Assembly (NCBI RefSeq): GCF_001050235.1
Contig: NZ_DF967972.1
Span: forward strand, 1,860,107 to 1,924,106
From: Longilinea arvoryzae
GTDB lineage: Bacteria; Chloroflexota; Anaerolineae; Anaerolineales; Anaerolineaceae
Reading direction: 5' to 3'
DNA: 64,000 nt
The stretch's first letter is position 1. Every line of letters starts with the position of its first letter. Below, piece after piece: positions 19,100 to 28,109 of this stretch. Made by a program: the position numbers and the translations under genes. The notes beneath the pieces are model-generated. The model ran no database searches. It saw only the letters and a list, made by a program, of their open reading frames with translations, and was not told where the DNA came from.

Positions 19100-19204
19100 T
19101 CTGTTCATTGATCCTCCCGCCGGCTGGTTGAACTTCCTTCCCGCACAGGGAATGTGGTAAGATTCTTAATCGGATCGATAATCGTTCATTCTGGGAGGAA
19201 AACC

Positions 19205-20107
19205 ATGCGGCGTTGGAGCATCGTTTTATTGGTGATATTGTTTCTCGCTCTACCGGGCGCGGCGCAGGGTCAGTCCGACGTGGGGTTCGACCAATTGAAC
19301 GTGCTCCTGTGGCCGGAATACGATCGCCCGGATATGCTGGTCATTTATAAGATCACCCTTTCATCGGCCACCAAATTGCCCGCCCAAATCGATCTGCGTA
19401 TTCCCCTGGCTGCCGGTTCTCCTTATAACGTGGCCATCGAAGAGGTTGACGGCCAGCTCTACTCCCTGAATTACACCACATCGCAGGACGGCGATTGGTT
19501 GATTGTCTCGTTCACGGCCCCGACTTCGAAGCTGCAAATCGAATATTACGATCCGGAATTGACCAAGACCGATAGCCGGCGGGATTATGAATTTCACTGG
19601 CCCGGGGACGTGGCCATCGATAATTTGACCGTCGAGATGCAGCAACCCCTGACCGCTGAAAACTTTCAGGTAGCTCCGAACATGGGATCCTGGGCAACGG
19701 GCACAGACGGCCTGCGATATTATACCGAGGATGTGGGCAGCGTCCCCGAGGGAACGCCGGTGACCCTGAAGCTGAGTTATACCAAGAGCGATGATCTGTT
19801 GAGTGTTCCCGATCAGGCGCCGCTTCAATCGAGCCAGCCCATCGGCCCTTCCACGTCTCTGTTACGCATGGAGGGGATGTTGCCTTATATCCTGGGCGGC
19901 CTCGGCGTTGCCCTGTTCATCGGGGGAGGGGCGTGGTTCTGGGTAATTTCACGCAAACGGGCCACTGAACCCGCCCGCCAGCGTCACAATGCCTCCAAAT
20001 GGCTGCCCGATGAGGTTCAGGAGGTCTACTGCCACCAGTGTGGAAAACGGGCCAGCAAGGAAGACATTTTCTGCCGGGCGTGCGGAACGCGGCTGCGCCG
20101 TGAATAG
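19205..20107 (+). CDS. Membrane protein with exported beta domain and cytoplasmic zinc ribbon
   Basis: A 300-residue protein without a known name. A signal peptide (1-23) is followed by an extracellular domain of about 210 residues rich in beta strands, a transmembrane helix (about 233-252) and a short cytoplasmic tail ending in a zinc ribbon with two CxxC pairs (CHQCGK and CRACGTRLR). The arrangement looks like a surface sensor or adaptor whose inside end is a metal-stabilised finger. The ATG at 19205 follows GGGAGGAAAA; an in-frame start 51 nt earlier lacks a ribosome site. Confidence 0.75.
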   Translation: MRRWSIVLLVILFLALPGAAQGQSDVGFDQLNVLLWPEYDRPDMLVIYKITLSSATKLPAQIDLRIPLAAGSPYNVAIEEVDGQLYSLNYTTSQDGDWLIVSFTAPTSKLQIEYYDPELTKTDSRRDYEFHWPGDVAIDNLTVEMQQPLTAENFQVAPNMGSWATGTDGLRYYTEDVGSVPEGTPVTLKLSYTKSDDLLSVPDQAPLQSSQPIGPSTSLLRMEGMLPYILGGLGVALFIGGGAWFWVISRKRATEPARQRHNASKWLPDEVQEVYCHQCGKRASKEDIFCRACGTRLRRE

Positions 20108-20122
20108 ATTGCGAAACCAATC

Positions 20123-20161
20123 AAAACGGGCTGCATTGTTCGATGCAGCCCGTTTTTTTTA
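20123..20161. terminator. Bidirectional terminator between convergent genes
   Basis: A perfect 14-bp stem (AAAACGGGCTGCAT with ATGCAGCCCGTTTT) has a 6-nt loop, an A run on one side and eight T residues on the other. It should work for both converging transcripts. Confidence 0.9.
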
Positions 20162-20173
20162 TCTCCGGATGGA

Positions 20174-21334
20174 TTACTTTTCCAGCGCTCCGGCGTCGAT
20201 CCAGGTTTTGATAATTTCCAATTCTCCCGAAGTGAATGTGGCCGGATGGTCGCCCTTCTCCTGTAATACGACCAGCGGACTGCCCGCGGCGTCTCCCGGC
20301 AGAATGACGGCGCCGTCCTTGCCGCCCTTCAGCGCGTCAGCATAACTGCTCAGGCTTAAACCGCCCATACTGCCATGACAGGAGGTGCACTTGGATTGGA
20401 AAAGCGCGCCAATACCGGCGTCCCAGGTCGGGGCCGCGGCGGGCAGCGTAGAGGCGATCGTGGGCTCGGCAGTCGGAAGCGGGGTGGGAGTCTGAGGGGA
20501 GAAGATTTCGCCGTTCGATTCGGATGGCGGAATGGTCTTGATGGCCGTTTCCTCGAAGGTGACGAAACGGAACAAGACCAGCATCAGCCCGAGTGAAACG
20601 ACGGAAGCGATGGGCAGGTAGATTGTGGATCGCTTTCGAATGACTTCGGGCGGCGGCGTCGGACGCACTTCGCCCTGTTCGATTTTCACCAGTTCCCCGG
20701 CGTGCTCCTCTTCCATTTCGCTGCGGGTAAGCCGGCCCTTGATCATGGCCCAGTTCCAATGCTTGATATGAACGTTGTAGAAATGCCAGATCACGATGGC
20801 GGCCACCGCCAGCACAGCTTCCCAGCCGTGGGCCACTTTGGCCGCGGGGATGAAAACACCGGGCAGAATCTGGGTGGTGGCGATCGGGTTCCAGAGCATG
20901 AAGCCGGTCAGTCCCATCAGGACCAGCCCCCACAGCATGGCCCAGTATTCCATCTTTTCTCCGAAATTGTAACGCGGCATTCTGGGGGCTTCTTTTTTCA
21001 GGCCGATGTTGTGCAGGAAGAAATCGAGGGCGTCCATGACGTCCTTGATGCCGGGAATCATGCTCGGTTCCAATCGCAACACGATGAGCTTGTACCCGAT
21101 CACGAAGGCGTGATAGATGGCTTCGAGAATGAAAAGGGTGGCGGCGACGCGGTGGATGATGCGCACGGTGGTGATGCCGCCCAACACGGCTATGATGGCT
21201 TCGGATATGCCGGCCTGGGCAAATTTCTGCGGAATACCGGTGAGCGCCAGGGTGGTAAAGGAAAGGATCAGGATGAGGTGCTCGATCCGTTGGGCAATTG
21301 AAAAGCGATTATAGGTTGGTTGCTGCTCGCTCAT
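20174..21334 (-). CDS. Membrane cytochrome b with C-terminal monoheme cytochrome c domain
   Basis: A 386-residue protein. Residues 15-205 contain four transmembrane helices with candidate heme b ligands (His19, His62, the YHAFVIGYK histidine, and WHFYNVHIKHW), resembling formate dehydrogenase gamma or thiosulfate reductase cytochrome b subunits. A fifth transmembrane helix lies at about 245-260. A Thr/Pro-rich linker then leads to a c-type domain with one CTSCH heme site. It could pass electrons between membrane quinones and the periplasm-side cytochromes. It is the last gene of the operon and overlaps the nonaheme gene by 4 bp. Its C-terminal domain is homologous to the one ending the protein at 22726. 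Confidence 0.85.
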   Translation of the reverse strand: MSEQQPTYNRFSIAQRIEHLILILSFTTLALTGIPQKFAQAGISEAIIAVLGGITTVRIIHRVAATLFILEAIYHAFVIGYKLIVLRLEPSMIPGIKDVMDALDFFLHNIGLKKEAPRMPRYNFGEKMEYWAMLWGLVLMGLTGFMLWNPIATTQILPGVFIPAAKVAHGWEAVLAVAAIVIWHFYNVHIKHWNWAMIKGRLTRSEMEEEHAGELVKIEQGEVRPTPPPEVIRKRSTIYLPIASVVSLGLMLVLFRFVTFEETAIKTIPPSESNGEIFSPQTPTPLPTAEPTIASTLPAAAPTWDAGIGALFQSKCTSCHGSMGGLSLSSYADALKGGKDGAVILPGDAAGSPLVVLQEKGDHPATFTSGELEIIKTWIDAGALEK

Positions 21335-22545
21335 TTGGCCGATCCTCCTTCCTGGCCGGCTTCTCCATCGGATTCAGCCGGCGCCGATTTGGCTTTACGC
21401 CGTTTGACTTTGCGGTAAACATCGCTGCCCACCAGAACAAGCATGCCGCCCAGGACGAGGGGAATGAGGATTTTATAGAACCATCCCACGTAGAAAACCA
21501 GCGGCGCGTGGTCTTTGCTGGGAATGTAATGGGATAACCACGATGCCGGGAAATTCGGTGTGGCGTCCGGATGACATTTCTTGCAGGTGACCAGAAGGTT
21601 CTCTTTGATCTCGAGACCCTTGGTGGGATCATCGACGCGTTGGATGTTGTGCACCCCGTGACAGTCGAAGCACACGGGCATATTGGTTTGCTGGTCCGGA
21701 TCCAGTTTTTCGAACAGAGTCACCGTGGTGCCGTGGAAATCGGCGATGTAGGTGTTCAACACCTGGGTCGAGATGCCGTATTTACCCATGATGCTTTCAT
21801 CGGTATGGCATTTGGCGCAGATTTGGGGCGATGAAAGCCGGAACTGGCTGCCTGAGGAGGAAGGCCCGCTCAGGTTGTGCACGCCGTGGCAATCGATGCA
21901 TGTGGGCACGTCTGGATTGTTGTTTACAAGAAGGCCTTCGCCGTGGACGCTCTGCGAATACTCCTGGTAGATCTGGTTATGACATTTGGCGCAGGTCTTG
22001 GCGCTGGCAGCCAGCTCCAGACCGTTAAGGCGCCCTTTTTCATCTTTCTGAATGACGGTTTGGGTGTGTGGGTTATGGCAGTCGACGCAGGTGGGGGCGT
22101 TTTGGGCGTTAGGGTTGTTCGGATCGTTGCGCGCCTTGGCATGCGCGTTGTCGGCTGTTTCAGCCGCCTGATCGGGGTGACACTGCAGGCAGGTGTTTTG
22201 ATATTGAAGGGTGTATTCGCGAGCCGTCTGAGCGGAATTTTCGGGGTGCGGAAAGTCAGCAATATTGATGTGGCAGGTCTGGCAGGCCAGATTGACATGC
22301 ACTGATCCGCCGAACATTTCCGGGCTGATGACCACGCTCAAGGCTTCACCGCTGGGAAATTCCAGGGTTTTCCCTTCCTCCTGGTGGCAAAGCAAACATT
22401 TGCTGTTGTCGGGCTGCTGGGTTTGCGGAGCGGCCTGAACGGTTCCGTTCGAGACTGCCAATACGGCAGCGCAAACCAGAACCAGTGTCATAAGAATCAC
22501 AATGGGTACAAGAATAGGTATTCTTCTTTGTAAGCTCGTTCCCAT
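21331..22545 (-). CDS. Membrane-anchored nonaheme cytochrome c
   Basis: A 404-residue exported cytochrome with a signal peptide or anchor (hydrophobic 10-31) and nine CxxCH sites: at about residues 50, 88, 119, 153, 185, 216, 243, 292 and 321. A C-terminal transmembrane helix (353-376) and a basic then acidic cytoplasmic tail fix it to the membrane. The repeated CxDCHGVHN pattern places it among periplasmic multiheme cytochromes that relay electrons, such as those in DmsE/MtrA- or nitrite/tetrathionate-reductase-like systems, although it matches none clearly. It overlaps the downstream cytochrome b gene by 4 bp, so they are translationally coupled. Confidence 0.88.
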   Translation of the reverse strand: MGTSLQRRIPILVPIVILMTLVLVCAAVLAVSNGTVQAAPQTQQPDNSKCLLCHQEEGKTLEFPSGEALSVVISPEMFGGSVHVNLACQTCHINIADFPHPENSAQTAREYTLQYQNTCLQCHPDQAAETADNAHAKARNDPNNPNAQNAPTCVDCHNPHTQTVIQKDEKGRLNGLELAASAKTCAKCHNQIYQEYSQSVHGEGLLVNNNPDVPTCIDCHGVHNLSGPSSSGSQFRLSSPQICAKCHTDESIMGKYGISTQVLNTYIADFHGTTVTLFEKLDPDQQTNMPVCFDCHGVHNIQRVDDPTKGLEIKENLLVTCKKCHPDATPNFPASWLSHYIPSKDHAPLVFYVGWFYKILIPLVLGGMLVLVGSDVYRKVKRRKAKSAPAESDGEAGQEGGSAK

Positions 22546-22610
22546 AGGGAGAACTCCTACTCGATGGGGATGCGTACGGGAATTAGTATTCCTGTTTTGG
22601 GTTGAGATTA

Positions 22611-22618
22611 ATTATACA
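22611..22618 (-). promoter_or_regulatory. Extended -10 element upstream of the nonaheme gene
   Basis: TGTATAAT on the minus strand lies in a 19-nt segment nearly identical to one upstream of the NapC-like gene (24.53 kb). The interval 22546-22725 has no gene and is AT-rich. Confidence 0.5.
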
Positions 22619-22725
22619 TTAGAAATCGGTAAATTTGGGTTAAATTCAATAAATTTATCGGATTATATTTCGATAGATCCGGTGAAATAGCTCCGACATT
22701 TCTGGCGGCTGGGGAGACAGCCGGG

Positions 22726-24441
22726 TTACTTTTCCGGCGCTCCGGCCTGAATCCATTCGATGAGCGTGGCCAATTCATCCGGGGTGAACTGGCCGAAATG
22801 GGGTTGGGCAGCCGATTGAATTTGCACCAGCCGGCTGTTTTCCGGGTCGCCAGGGATGATCACCGCGCCGTCCACCGAACCTTTCATCAAACCGGCATAG
22901 GAGGTCAAATTCAAACCGGCCTGACCGCCTTCGCCGTGACATGCCGTGCATTTCTTGAACAGGTCCTGGATCTGGTTGTCGTAGGTCAGCGGCAGGGGAG
23001 TGGCGCCCGCCGGCGTGGCTGTGGGTTCGGGGGTGGGGGTAATGAATCTTTTCAATTCCTCACTCAAGATCACGCGCAGATTGGGCGCATCGAATCCGGC
23101 ATATTGCCAGACGCTGGCATGGCAGGCGCTGTTCGAACAAAACGAAGTGTTGCTCACACCGCCCGGATCCTGAATGGTGTGGCATTCCTGGCAGGAGTCA
23201 TTGAAGCTCTCCCGGTGCAACGCAATCCAGTTGCTATTGCGGTGCGATTGGGGTTCGGGTCCGCGCGCAATTTCGATGTTGGTGGTGATGGCCGTGCCCT
23301 GCGAAACCACGGGTATGGAATGACATAGGTTGCATTCCAGGCGAACGGCCTGGTTTTGGGAGCTGAGGTGCTTGCCGTCGTGGCAGCGAAAACAGCCCGG
23401 CGAGGTGACGTGCTGGCTGTTGTCGGGGTGGGTTTGCCAATCGACTTTTTGGTCATGGAAGAAATTATCTTTGTAATAGGTCTGCAAGGCTTCGATCGCC
23501 TGGGTGATGAGTTGCCCGTTGTCTTCATAAAATTCAGCATACTGATCTTTGTAGACGGCTTCCAGGCCGGCGATGGCATCGAGCGCGCTCGCCTGGTCGG
23601 GATAATCGGCGCTGAGGATTTCGACCGCGCGCTTCTTGATCTCCGGGATCATGCGCGAGACCACTTTTTGTGACATCAATTTATCCACGCCTTCTTCAGG
23701 AGATAGTAGCGTGTGCGCTGTGCGGTTGTGGCAGGTGATGCAGTCCATGCGCTGGAGTTGGCTTTCATCCACGTTGCTGGCATCGAAACCCGATTCGGTA
23801 TCGACGTATTCCGTAAACGAGCCGTCCGCGTTTTGAACGCGCACGTATGGGATTTGCTGGCGTTCTTCATCCAGCGCGATATAGTCGACCGGGTTTTCGA
23901 TGTGCCAGTGGATGCCGTTGCCGAGCCCTTCGCGCCGGGTGCCGCCGCCGGTCTTCAGAATCAGGTAGGTATAGGAAAGCGTGTTGTTGTCATCCGCGGC
24001 AAACTCTTTCAGCTCTACCAGCGAATCACTGGAGAACTGTTCCGGGAGGTGGCAGGTTTCGCAAACATCCCGGGCCGGGCGCATATTGCGGGCGATGATG
24101 GGGTATCGATAGGTATTGAAGAGCATCGCCGTTCCCGTTTGCCAGGAGTATTCGATTTTACGCGCGATTGCGGTTTGAATGGGCGCCCGACCGAGGTGGC
24201 ATTCATCACACGTGACGCGCGCGTGAACGCTGTTCTGGTGGGTGGTGTACTCCGGCGGCATGGTGTGGCAGGTGAGCCCGCAGAAGGTCGTCTGGTTGGT
24301 GACCTCCCAGACGTTGGTGGCAGCCACCCCGCAGACCAGGATGATAAAGAGGGTCAACACGATGGGCAGAATCCGGCGCACAGGCGAACTGTCGGCAGGT
24401 GAGACAAACAAACCGCCAAGCCAGCGGAAGAAGCGTCGCAT
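22726..24441 (-). CDS. NapC/NirT-like multiheme cytochrome c with two atypical heme sites
   Basis: A 571-residue protein. A transmembrane anchor (about 25-43) is followed at once by a NapC/NrfH-like first heme region, CGLTCHTMPP (54-63), which is CX3CH rather than CxxCH. Standard CxxCH sites follow at about 78, 127, 234, 350, 370 and 417, then a CX4CH site (CSNSACH, 435-441), and a last CTACH (498) in a C-terminal cytochrome c domain after a TPTPEPTATP linker. The NapC-like part suggests quinol oxidation at the membrane. The start MRRFFRWLGG has GAGG upstream. First gene of the cytochrome operon. Confidence 0.87.
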   Translation of the reverse strand: MRRFFRWLGGLFVSPADSSPVRRILPIVLTLFIILVCGVAATNVWEVTNQTTFCGLTCHTMPPEYTTHQNSVHARVTCDECHLGRAPIQTAIARKIEYSWQTGTAMLFNTYRYPIIARNMRPARDVCETCHLPEQFSSDSLVELKEFAADDNNTLSYTYLILKTGGGTRREGLGNGIHWHIENPVDYIALDEERQQIPYVRVQNADGSFTEYVDTESGFDASNVDESQLQRMDCITCHNRTAHTLLSPEEGVDKLMSQKVVSRMIPEIKKRAVEILSADYPDQASALDAIAGLEAVYKDQYAEFYEDNGQLITQAIEALQTYYKDNFFHDQKVDWQTHPDNSQHVTSPGCFRCHDGKHLSSQNQAVRLECNLCHSIPVVSQGTAITTNIEIARGPEPQSHRNSNWIALHRESFNDSCQECHTIQDPGGVSNTSFCSNSACHASVWQYAGFDAPNLRVILSEELKRFITPTPEPTATPAGATPLPLTYDNQIQDLFKKCTACHGEGGQAGLNLTSYAGLMKGSVDGAVIIPGDPENSRLVQIQSAAQPHFGQFTPDELATLIEWIQAGAPEK

Positions 24442-24533
24442 GGTTACCTCGCATTGAAGAAGGAATGCCATTCCGGGATGGTGTCGCGGAAATATCGATT
24501 AAATTGCTTTATAAGGGGTAAATTGTAAGATTA

Positions 24534-24541
24534 ATTATACA
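24534..24541 (-). promoter_or_regulatory. Extended -10 element upstream of the NapC-like gene
   Basis: TGTATAAT on the minus strand in the context TTCTCATGTATAATTAATC, shared with the nonaheme upstream region except for one base. The leader to 24441 would be about 85 nt. Confidence 0.55.
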
Positions 24542-24661
24542 TGAGAATCCGGGATTCGCACATTAATCGATTTACAGGATCGGATTACGGCTTCGGATCC
24601 AGAGCTATCCGGCATGGAATGGCGGGGTGTCGGATTCTTTGCGGGGACGCAAAAGTTGGCC

Positions 24662-24689
24662 TTGAAATGAAACAATAATGACCTAAAAT
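24662..24689 (+). promoter_or_regulatory. Promoter of gnd-zwf-pgl
   Basis: TTGAAA and TAAAAT are separated by 16 nt, placing the transcript start near 24696. Confidence 0.6.
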
Positions 24690-24705
24690 AAGGTAAATCG
24701 ATGAA

Positions 24706-24718
24706 CTGCGGACCGCAG
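24706..24718. promoter_or_regulatory. Dyad in the gnd leader, possible operator
   Basis: CTGCGG and CCGCAG form a perfect inverted repeat around one A, about 10 nt after the predicted transcript start and 33 nt before the gnd ATG. Confidence 0.4.
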
Positions 24719-24750
24719 GCGAAGCGCGGTCGGGATTTCTGGAGGAAAAC

Positions 24751-25662
24751 ATGGATATCGGCATCATTGGACTGGGCAAAATGGGCCGCAATATGGCGCG
24801 GCGTTTGATCCAGGGCAGCCACCGGGTGGTGGGCCTGGACAGCTCGGATGAAGTCACCCGGCAGGCAGCCGCGGAATTCGGGCTGGATCCGGTTTTTTCA
24901 TTTACCGACCTGGCCGCCGCGCTGCCGGCTCCCCGCGCGGTGTGGACCATGGTCCCGGCCGGTGAACCGACGGAAATGGTCATCCGGGAATTGTCTGCGG
25001 TTCTCCAGCCAGGCGATTTGATCGTCGACGGCGGAAACACGTATTACAAAGACGATATTCGCCGGGCTGAAATGCTGCAAACCAGCGGCATTCACCATGT
25101 CGATGTGGGCACATCCGGCGGAGTGTGGGGACTCACCGAGGGCTACAGCCTGATGGCCGGCGGCGACGCCGAGGATGTGGAGAAGGTGCGCCCCATTTTG
25201 GAAAGCCTCGCTCCCGCGCCGGATCAGGGTTGGGGGCGCGTCGGTCCGCACGGCGCGGGTCATTTTGTCAAGATGGTGCATAACGGCATCGAATACGGGC
25301 TGATGCAGGCCTACGCGGAAGGCTTCGAAATTCTGCATGCAAAAAAGGATTTCGATCTGGACGTGGAAAAAATCGCCCGTATCTGGCAGACAGGCAGCGT
25401 GGTCCGCTCCTGGTTGCTCGACCTGATCGCGCGCGCTCTCGAATCGGATCCCGATCTGGAATCCATCCGGGGTTGGGTGGCAGATAGCGGCGAAGGTCGC
25501 TGGACCGTGTTCGAATCCATCGACCTGGACGTGCCGGCCCCGGTGATCACGCTTTCGCTGCAGCAGCGTTTTTCGAGCCGCCAGGAGGAGAGTTACGCTG
25601 CCAAACTGCTGGCCGCGATGCGCAATCAATTTGGGGGGCATGCCGTAAAAACAAAGGAGTGA
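24751..25662 (+). CDS. gnd: 6-phosphogluconate dehydrogenase, short (GntZ/YqeC-type)
   Basis: A 303-residue decarboxylating dehydrogenase that turns 6-phosphogluconate into ribulose 5-phosphate. The dinucleotide-binding motif is [14 protein letters not shown] (residues 5-18). [11 protein letters not shown] and [18 protein letters not shown] are the substrate-binding motifs of the family. It is the short form (about 300 residues), usually NAD-preferring, lacking the C-terminal repeat of the 470-residue E. coli enzyme. Its ATG follows TGGAGGAAAAC. It heads gnd-zwf-pgl, the three oxidative pentose phosphate steps in one operon. Confidence 0.92.
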   Translation: MDIGIIGLGKMGRNMARRLIQGSHRVVGLDSSDEVTRQAAAEFGLDPVFSFTDLAAALPAPRAVWTMVPAGEPTEMVIRELSAVLQPGDLIVDGGNTYYKDDIRRAEMLQTSGIHHVDVGTSGGVWGLTEGYSLMAGGDAEDVEKVRPILESLAPAPDQGWGRVGPHGAGHFVKMVHNGIEYGLMQAYAEGFEILHAKKDFDLDVEKIARIWQTGSVVRSWLLDLIARALESDPDLESIRGWVADSGEGRWTVFESIDLDVPAPVITLSLQQRFSSRQEESYAAKLLAAMRNQFGGHAVKTKE

Positions 25663-25664
25663 TC

Positions 25665-27131
25665 ATGGAGACGAACTGCTTTCCGGTTACCCTGGTGATC
25701 TTTGGCGCATCTGGCGATCTTACCTGGCGCAAGCTCATCCCGGCGCTGTATAACAACTTCAAAAAAGGACGCCTGTCGGAATGCACGCACATCGTGGCTT
25801 ACGCTCGCCGGCCGTATACCGATGACTCCATCCGCGCGCATTTGCAGGAGGGGGTGACCACGTTCAGCGCTGCGACCTTCGATGCGGCCGCCTGGGAGGA
25901 ATTTGCCAGGATGATCCATTATGTCCAGGGCGACCTGGACGTCGCTGACGACTATACACGCCTGAGCGGAATCTTGGACACGCTGGAAGGCGCGCCGGCA
26001 AACCGGTTGTATTATCTCGCCACCGCGCCCGAACATTATCCTCGGGTGGTCGAATTCCTGGGAAAGGCGGGGCTGGCAAAGCCGGAAGGTGGCTGGCGGC
26101 GCATCGTCGTCGAGAAACCATTTGGCACTGATCTGAAATCCGCTCAGGAACTCAACCATGCCGTGCACGCCGTTTTCGATGAGAGCCAGGTCTATCGGAT
26201 CGATCATTACCTGGGCAAGGAAACCGCCCAGAATATCCTTTTCTTCCGTTTCGCCAATGCCATTTTCGAGCCCATCTGGAATCGCCGTTACGTGGATAAC
26301 GTCCAAATCACGGTCGCTGAAACGGTGGATGTGAGCCGCCGGGCCGGGTATTACGACCAGACCGGCGTGCTGCGGGATATGTTTCAGAACCACCTTTTCC
26401 AATTGCTGGCCCTGGTCGCCATGGAAGCTCCGTATTCTTTCAACGCGGATGCCGTGCGCAACGAAAAAGCCAAATTGTTCAACAGCATTCATCCCATCCA
26501 AATCCAGGATACCCTGCGCGCCCAATATGACGGCTATTCCAATCTGGCCGAGGTGGCCTCGAATTCGCGCACGCCCACCTATGCGGCGATCAAATTATCC
26601 ATCGCCAACTGGCGCTGGAACGGCGTTCCTTTCTACCTGCGTTCCGGAAAGTCCCTGGCGGAAAAAACATCTGAAATCAGCATTCAATTTCAGCGCCCAC
26701 CCTTTCTGATGTTCGAAAATTTCGGTTTTCCGGATATCAAGCCGAATGTCCTCTCGATTTGCATCCAGCCGGACGAGGGCATGCACCTGCGTTTCGAAGC
26801 CAAAATTCCGGATGCTCCGCAGAAAGTACGTTCCGTTGAAATGGATTTTTCATACCGCGAATCTTTTCAGGTCGATCTCCCGGATTCATACGAACGATTG
26901 CTGTTGGACGCGCTGTCTGGCGACGCCTCGCTTTTTACCCGCAGCGACGAAATCGAAGCCTGCTGGCGGCTGGTCGATCCGGTGATCGCCGCCTGGGACG
27001 CGGAGGATCCCTACCATCCGCTCGCGTATCCGAAGGGCAGTTGGGGGCCGGCCGAAGCAGATAATCTGCTGGCCCGCGACGGCCGCGAATGGCATCTGGG
27101 TTGCCAGGCCTGCAGGGAAGGCGATGCCTGA
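25665..27131 (+). CDS. zwf: Glucose-6-phosphate 1-dehydrogenase
   Basis: This protein of about 488 residues oxidises glucose 6-phosphate to 6-phosphogluconolactone with reduction of NAD(P). The N-terminal [16 protein letters not shown] is the nucleotide-binding signature, EKPFGTDL and RIDHYLGKE form the active site, and [13 protein letters not shown] follows. The ATG at 25665 is preferred since AAGGAG lies 5 nt upstream; a GTG 6 nt earlier is part of that site. Only two bases separate it from the gnd stop codon. Confidence 0.95.
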   Translation: METNCFPVTLVIFGASGDLTWRKLIPALYNNFKKGRLSECTHIVAYARRPYTDDSIRAHLQEGVTTFSAATFDAAAWEEFARMIHYVQGDLDVADDYTRLSGILDTLEGAPANRLYYLATAPEHYPRVVEFLGKAGLAKPEGGWRRIVVEKPFGTDLKSAQELNHAVHAVFDESQVYRIDHYLGKETAQNILFFRFANAIFEPIWNRRYVDNVQITVAETVDVSRRAGYYDQTGVLRDMFQNHLFQLLALVAMEAPYSFNADAVRNEKAKLFNSIHPIQIQDTLRAQYDGYSNLAEVASNSRTPTYAAIKLSIANWRWNGVPFYLRSGKSLAEKTSEISIQFQRPPFLMFENFGFPDIKPNVLSICIQPDEGMHLRFEAKIPDAPQKVRSVEMDFSYRESFQVDLPDSYERLLLDALSGDASLFTRSDEIEACWRLVDPVIAAWDAEDPYHPLAYPKGSWGPAEADNLLARDGREWHLGCQACREGDA

Positions 27132-27891
27132 AATTGTCGAAACGCCGGATGCAGAGTCGCTGGCGGAATTTGCGGCGCGCGCGTTTCTGCACGCAGCACA
27201 GGCAGCAATGCAAAACCACGGGCGGTTTTCAGTGGTGCTGTCAGGAGGATCGACGCCGCAGAAAATGTATATTCGATTGTCCCAACCCCCGTATCTCGAG
27301 CAGGTGGATTGGAACCGGGTGTTTTTTTTCTGGGGCGACGAACGCTGCGTTCCGCCGGACCACGCCGAGAGCAATTTCGGCGCGGCGCGGAAGGCGCTGC
27401 TGGATGTCGCGCCCATCCCCAGGGCCAATATTCACCGCATCCCTGGCGAACTGGCGCCGGAACTGAGCGCCGGCCTCTACGAGCAGGATCTGCGCGATTT
27501 TTTTGGCGGACAGGATCCGCCGCATCTGGATTTGATCTTACTGGGCCTGGGCGAGGATGGGCATACCGCCTCGCTCTTCCCGGGTTCACCGGCGCTGCAC
27601 GAGGTCGAACATTGGACGGCGGCTGTGATGCATGCCGATGGGCCGCCGCCGCTTGTGCCACGGGTGACTCTGACGCTGCCGGTGCTCAACGCGGCCCATG
27701 AGATCATCTTCCTCGTTTCAGGTGAAAACAAAGCATCCATTCTGGCCAGGGTTGTAAGCCTGCCGTCGCCCCCGGGCGATATTTATCCGGCTCAGTTGGT
27801 CCGGCCGGTTTCGGGCAGGGTCACCTGGCTGGCGGATCGAGCGGCTTTAGCCGTCTGGAAAAAGACGCCCGCAGAAGGGAACCTGGAATAG
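27124..27891 (+). CDS. pgl: 6-phosphogluconolactonase
   Basis: A 255-residue lactonase of the DevB/Pgl type that hydrolyses 6-phosphogluconolactone to 6-phosphogluconate. Family motifs [13 protein letters not shown] (residues 37-49), [17 protein letters not shown] and [16 protein letters not shown] are all present. It overlaps the end of zwf by 8 bp and completes the operon, so the three enzymes of the oxidative branch are coupled in translation. Confidence 0.94.
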   Translation: MPEIVETPDAESLAEFAARAFLHAAQAAMQNHGRFSVVLSGGSTPQKMYIRLSQPPYLEQVDWNRVFFFWGDERCVPPDHAESNFGAARKALLDVAPIPRANIHRIPGELAPELSAGLYEQDLRDFFGGQDPPHLDLILLGLGEDGHTASLFPGSPALHEVEHWTAAVMHADGPPPLVPRVTLTLPVLNAAHEIIFLVSGENKASILARVVSLPSPPGDIYPAQLVRPVSGRVTWLADRAALAVWKKTPAEGNLE

Positions 27892-27922
27892 CCGTTTGGA
27901 TCTCTCGAACCGAATAAAAAGA

Positions 27923-27955
27923 ATACACCACCGGGTTTCGATTCCGGTGGTGTAT
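27923..27955 (-). terminator. Terminator of the decaheme gene
   Basis: A perfect 12-bp stem (ATACACCACCGG with CCGGTGGTGTAT) with a 9-nt loop; on the minus strand it is followed by CTTTTTATT. It lies about 155 nt past the decaheme stop and may also stop pgl transcripts from the other side. Confidence 0.75.
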
Positions 27956-28109
27956 CTACTTTCGAGACATGCCTGGCCTGGTCTATTGGCGGAGTTCTAA
28001 ACTCCCGCATCCGCCGTTCTCATACTGGCGGCTTTCCATCCCGCAAACGCATTCGGAAACGATTTTCTTCCAGGGGAGGAAAGACCATCGAACCGGTTCG
28101 CTAGAAGCG

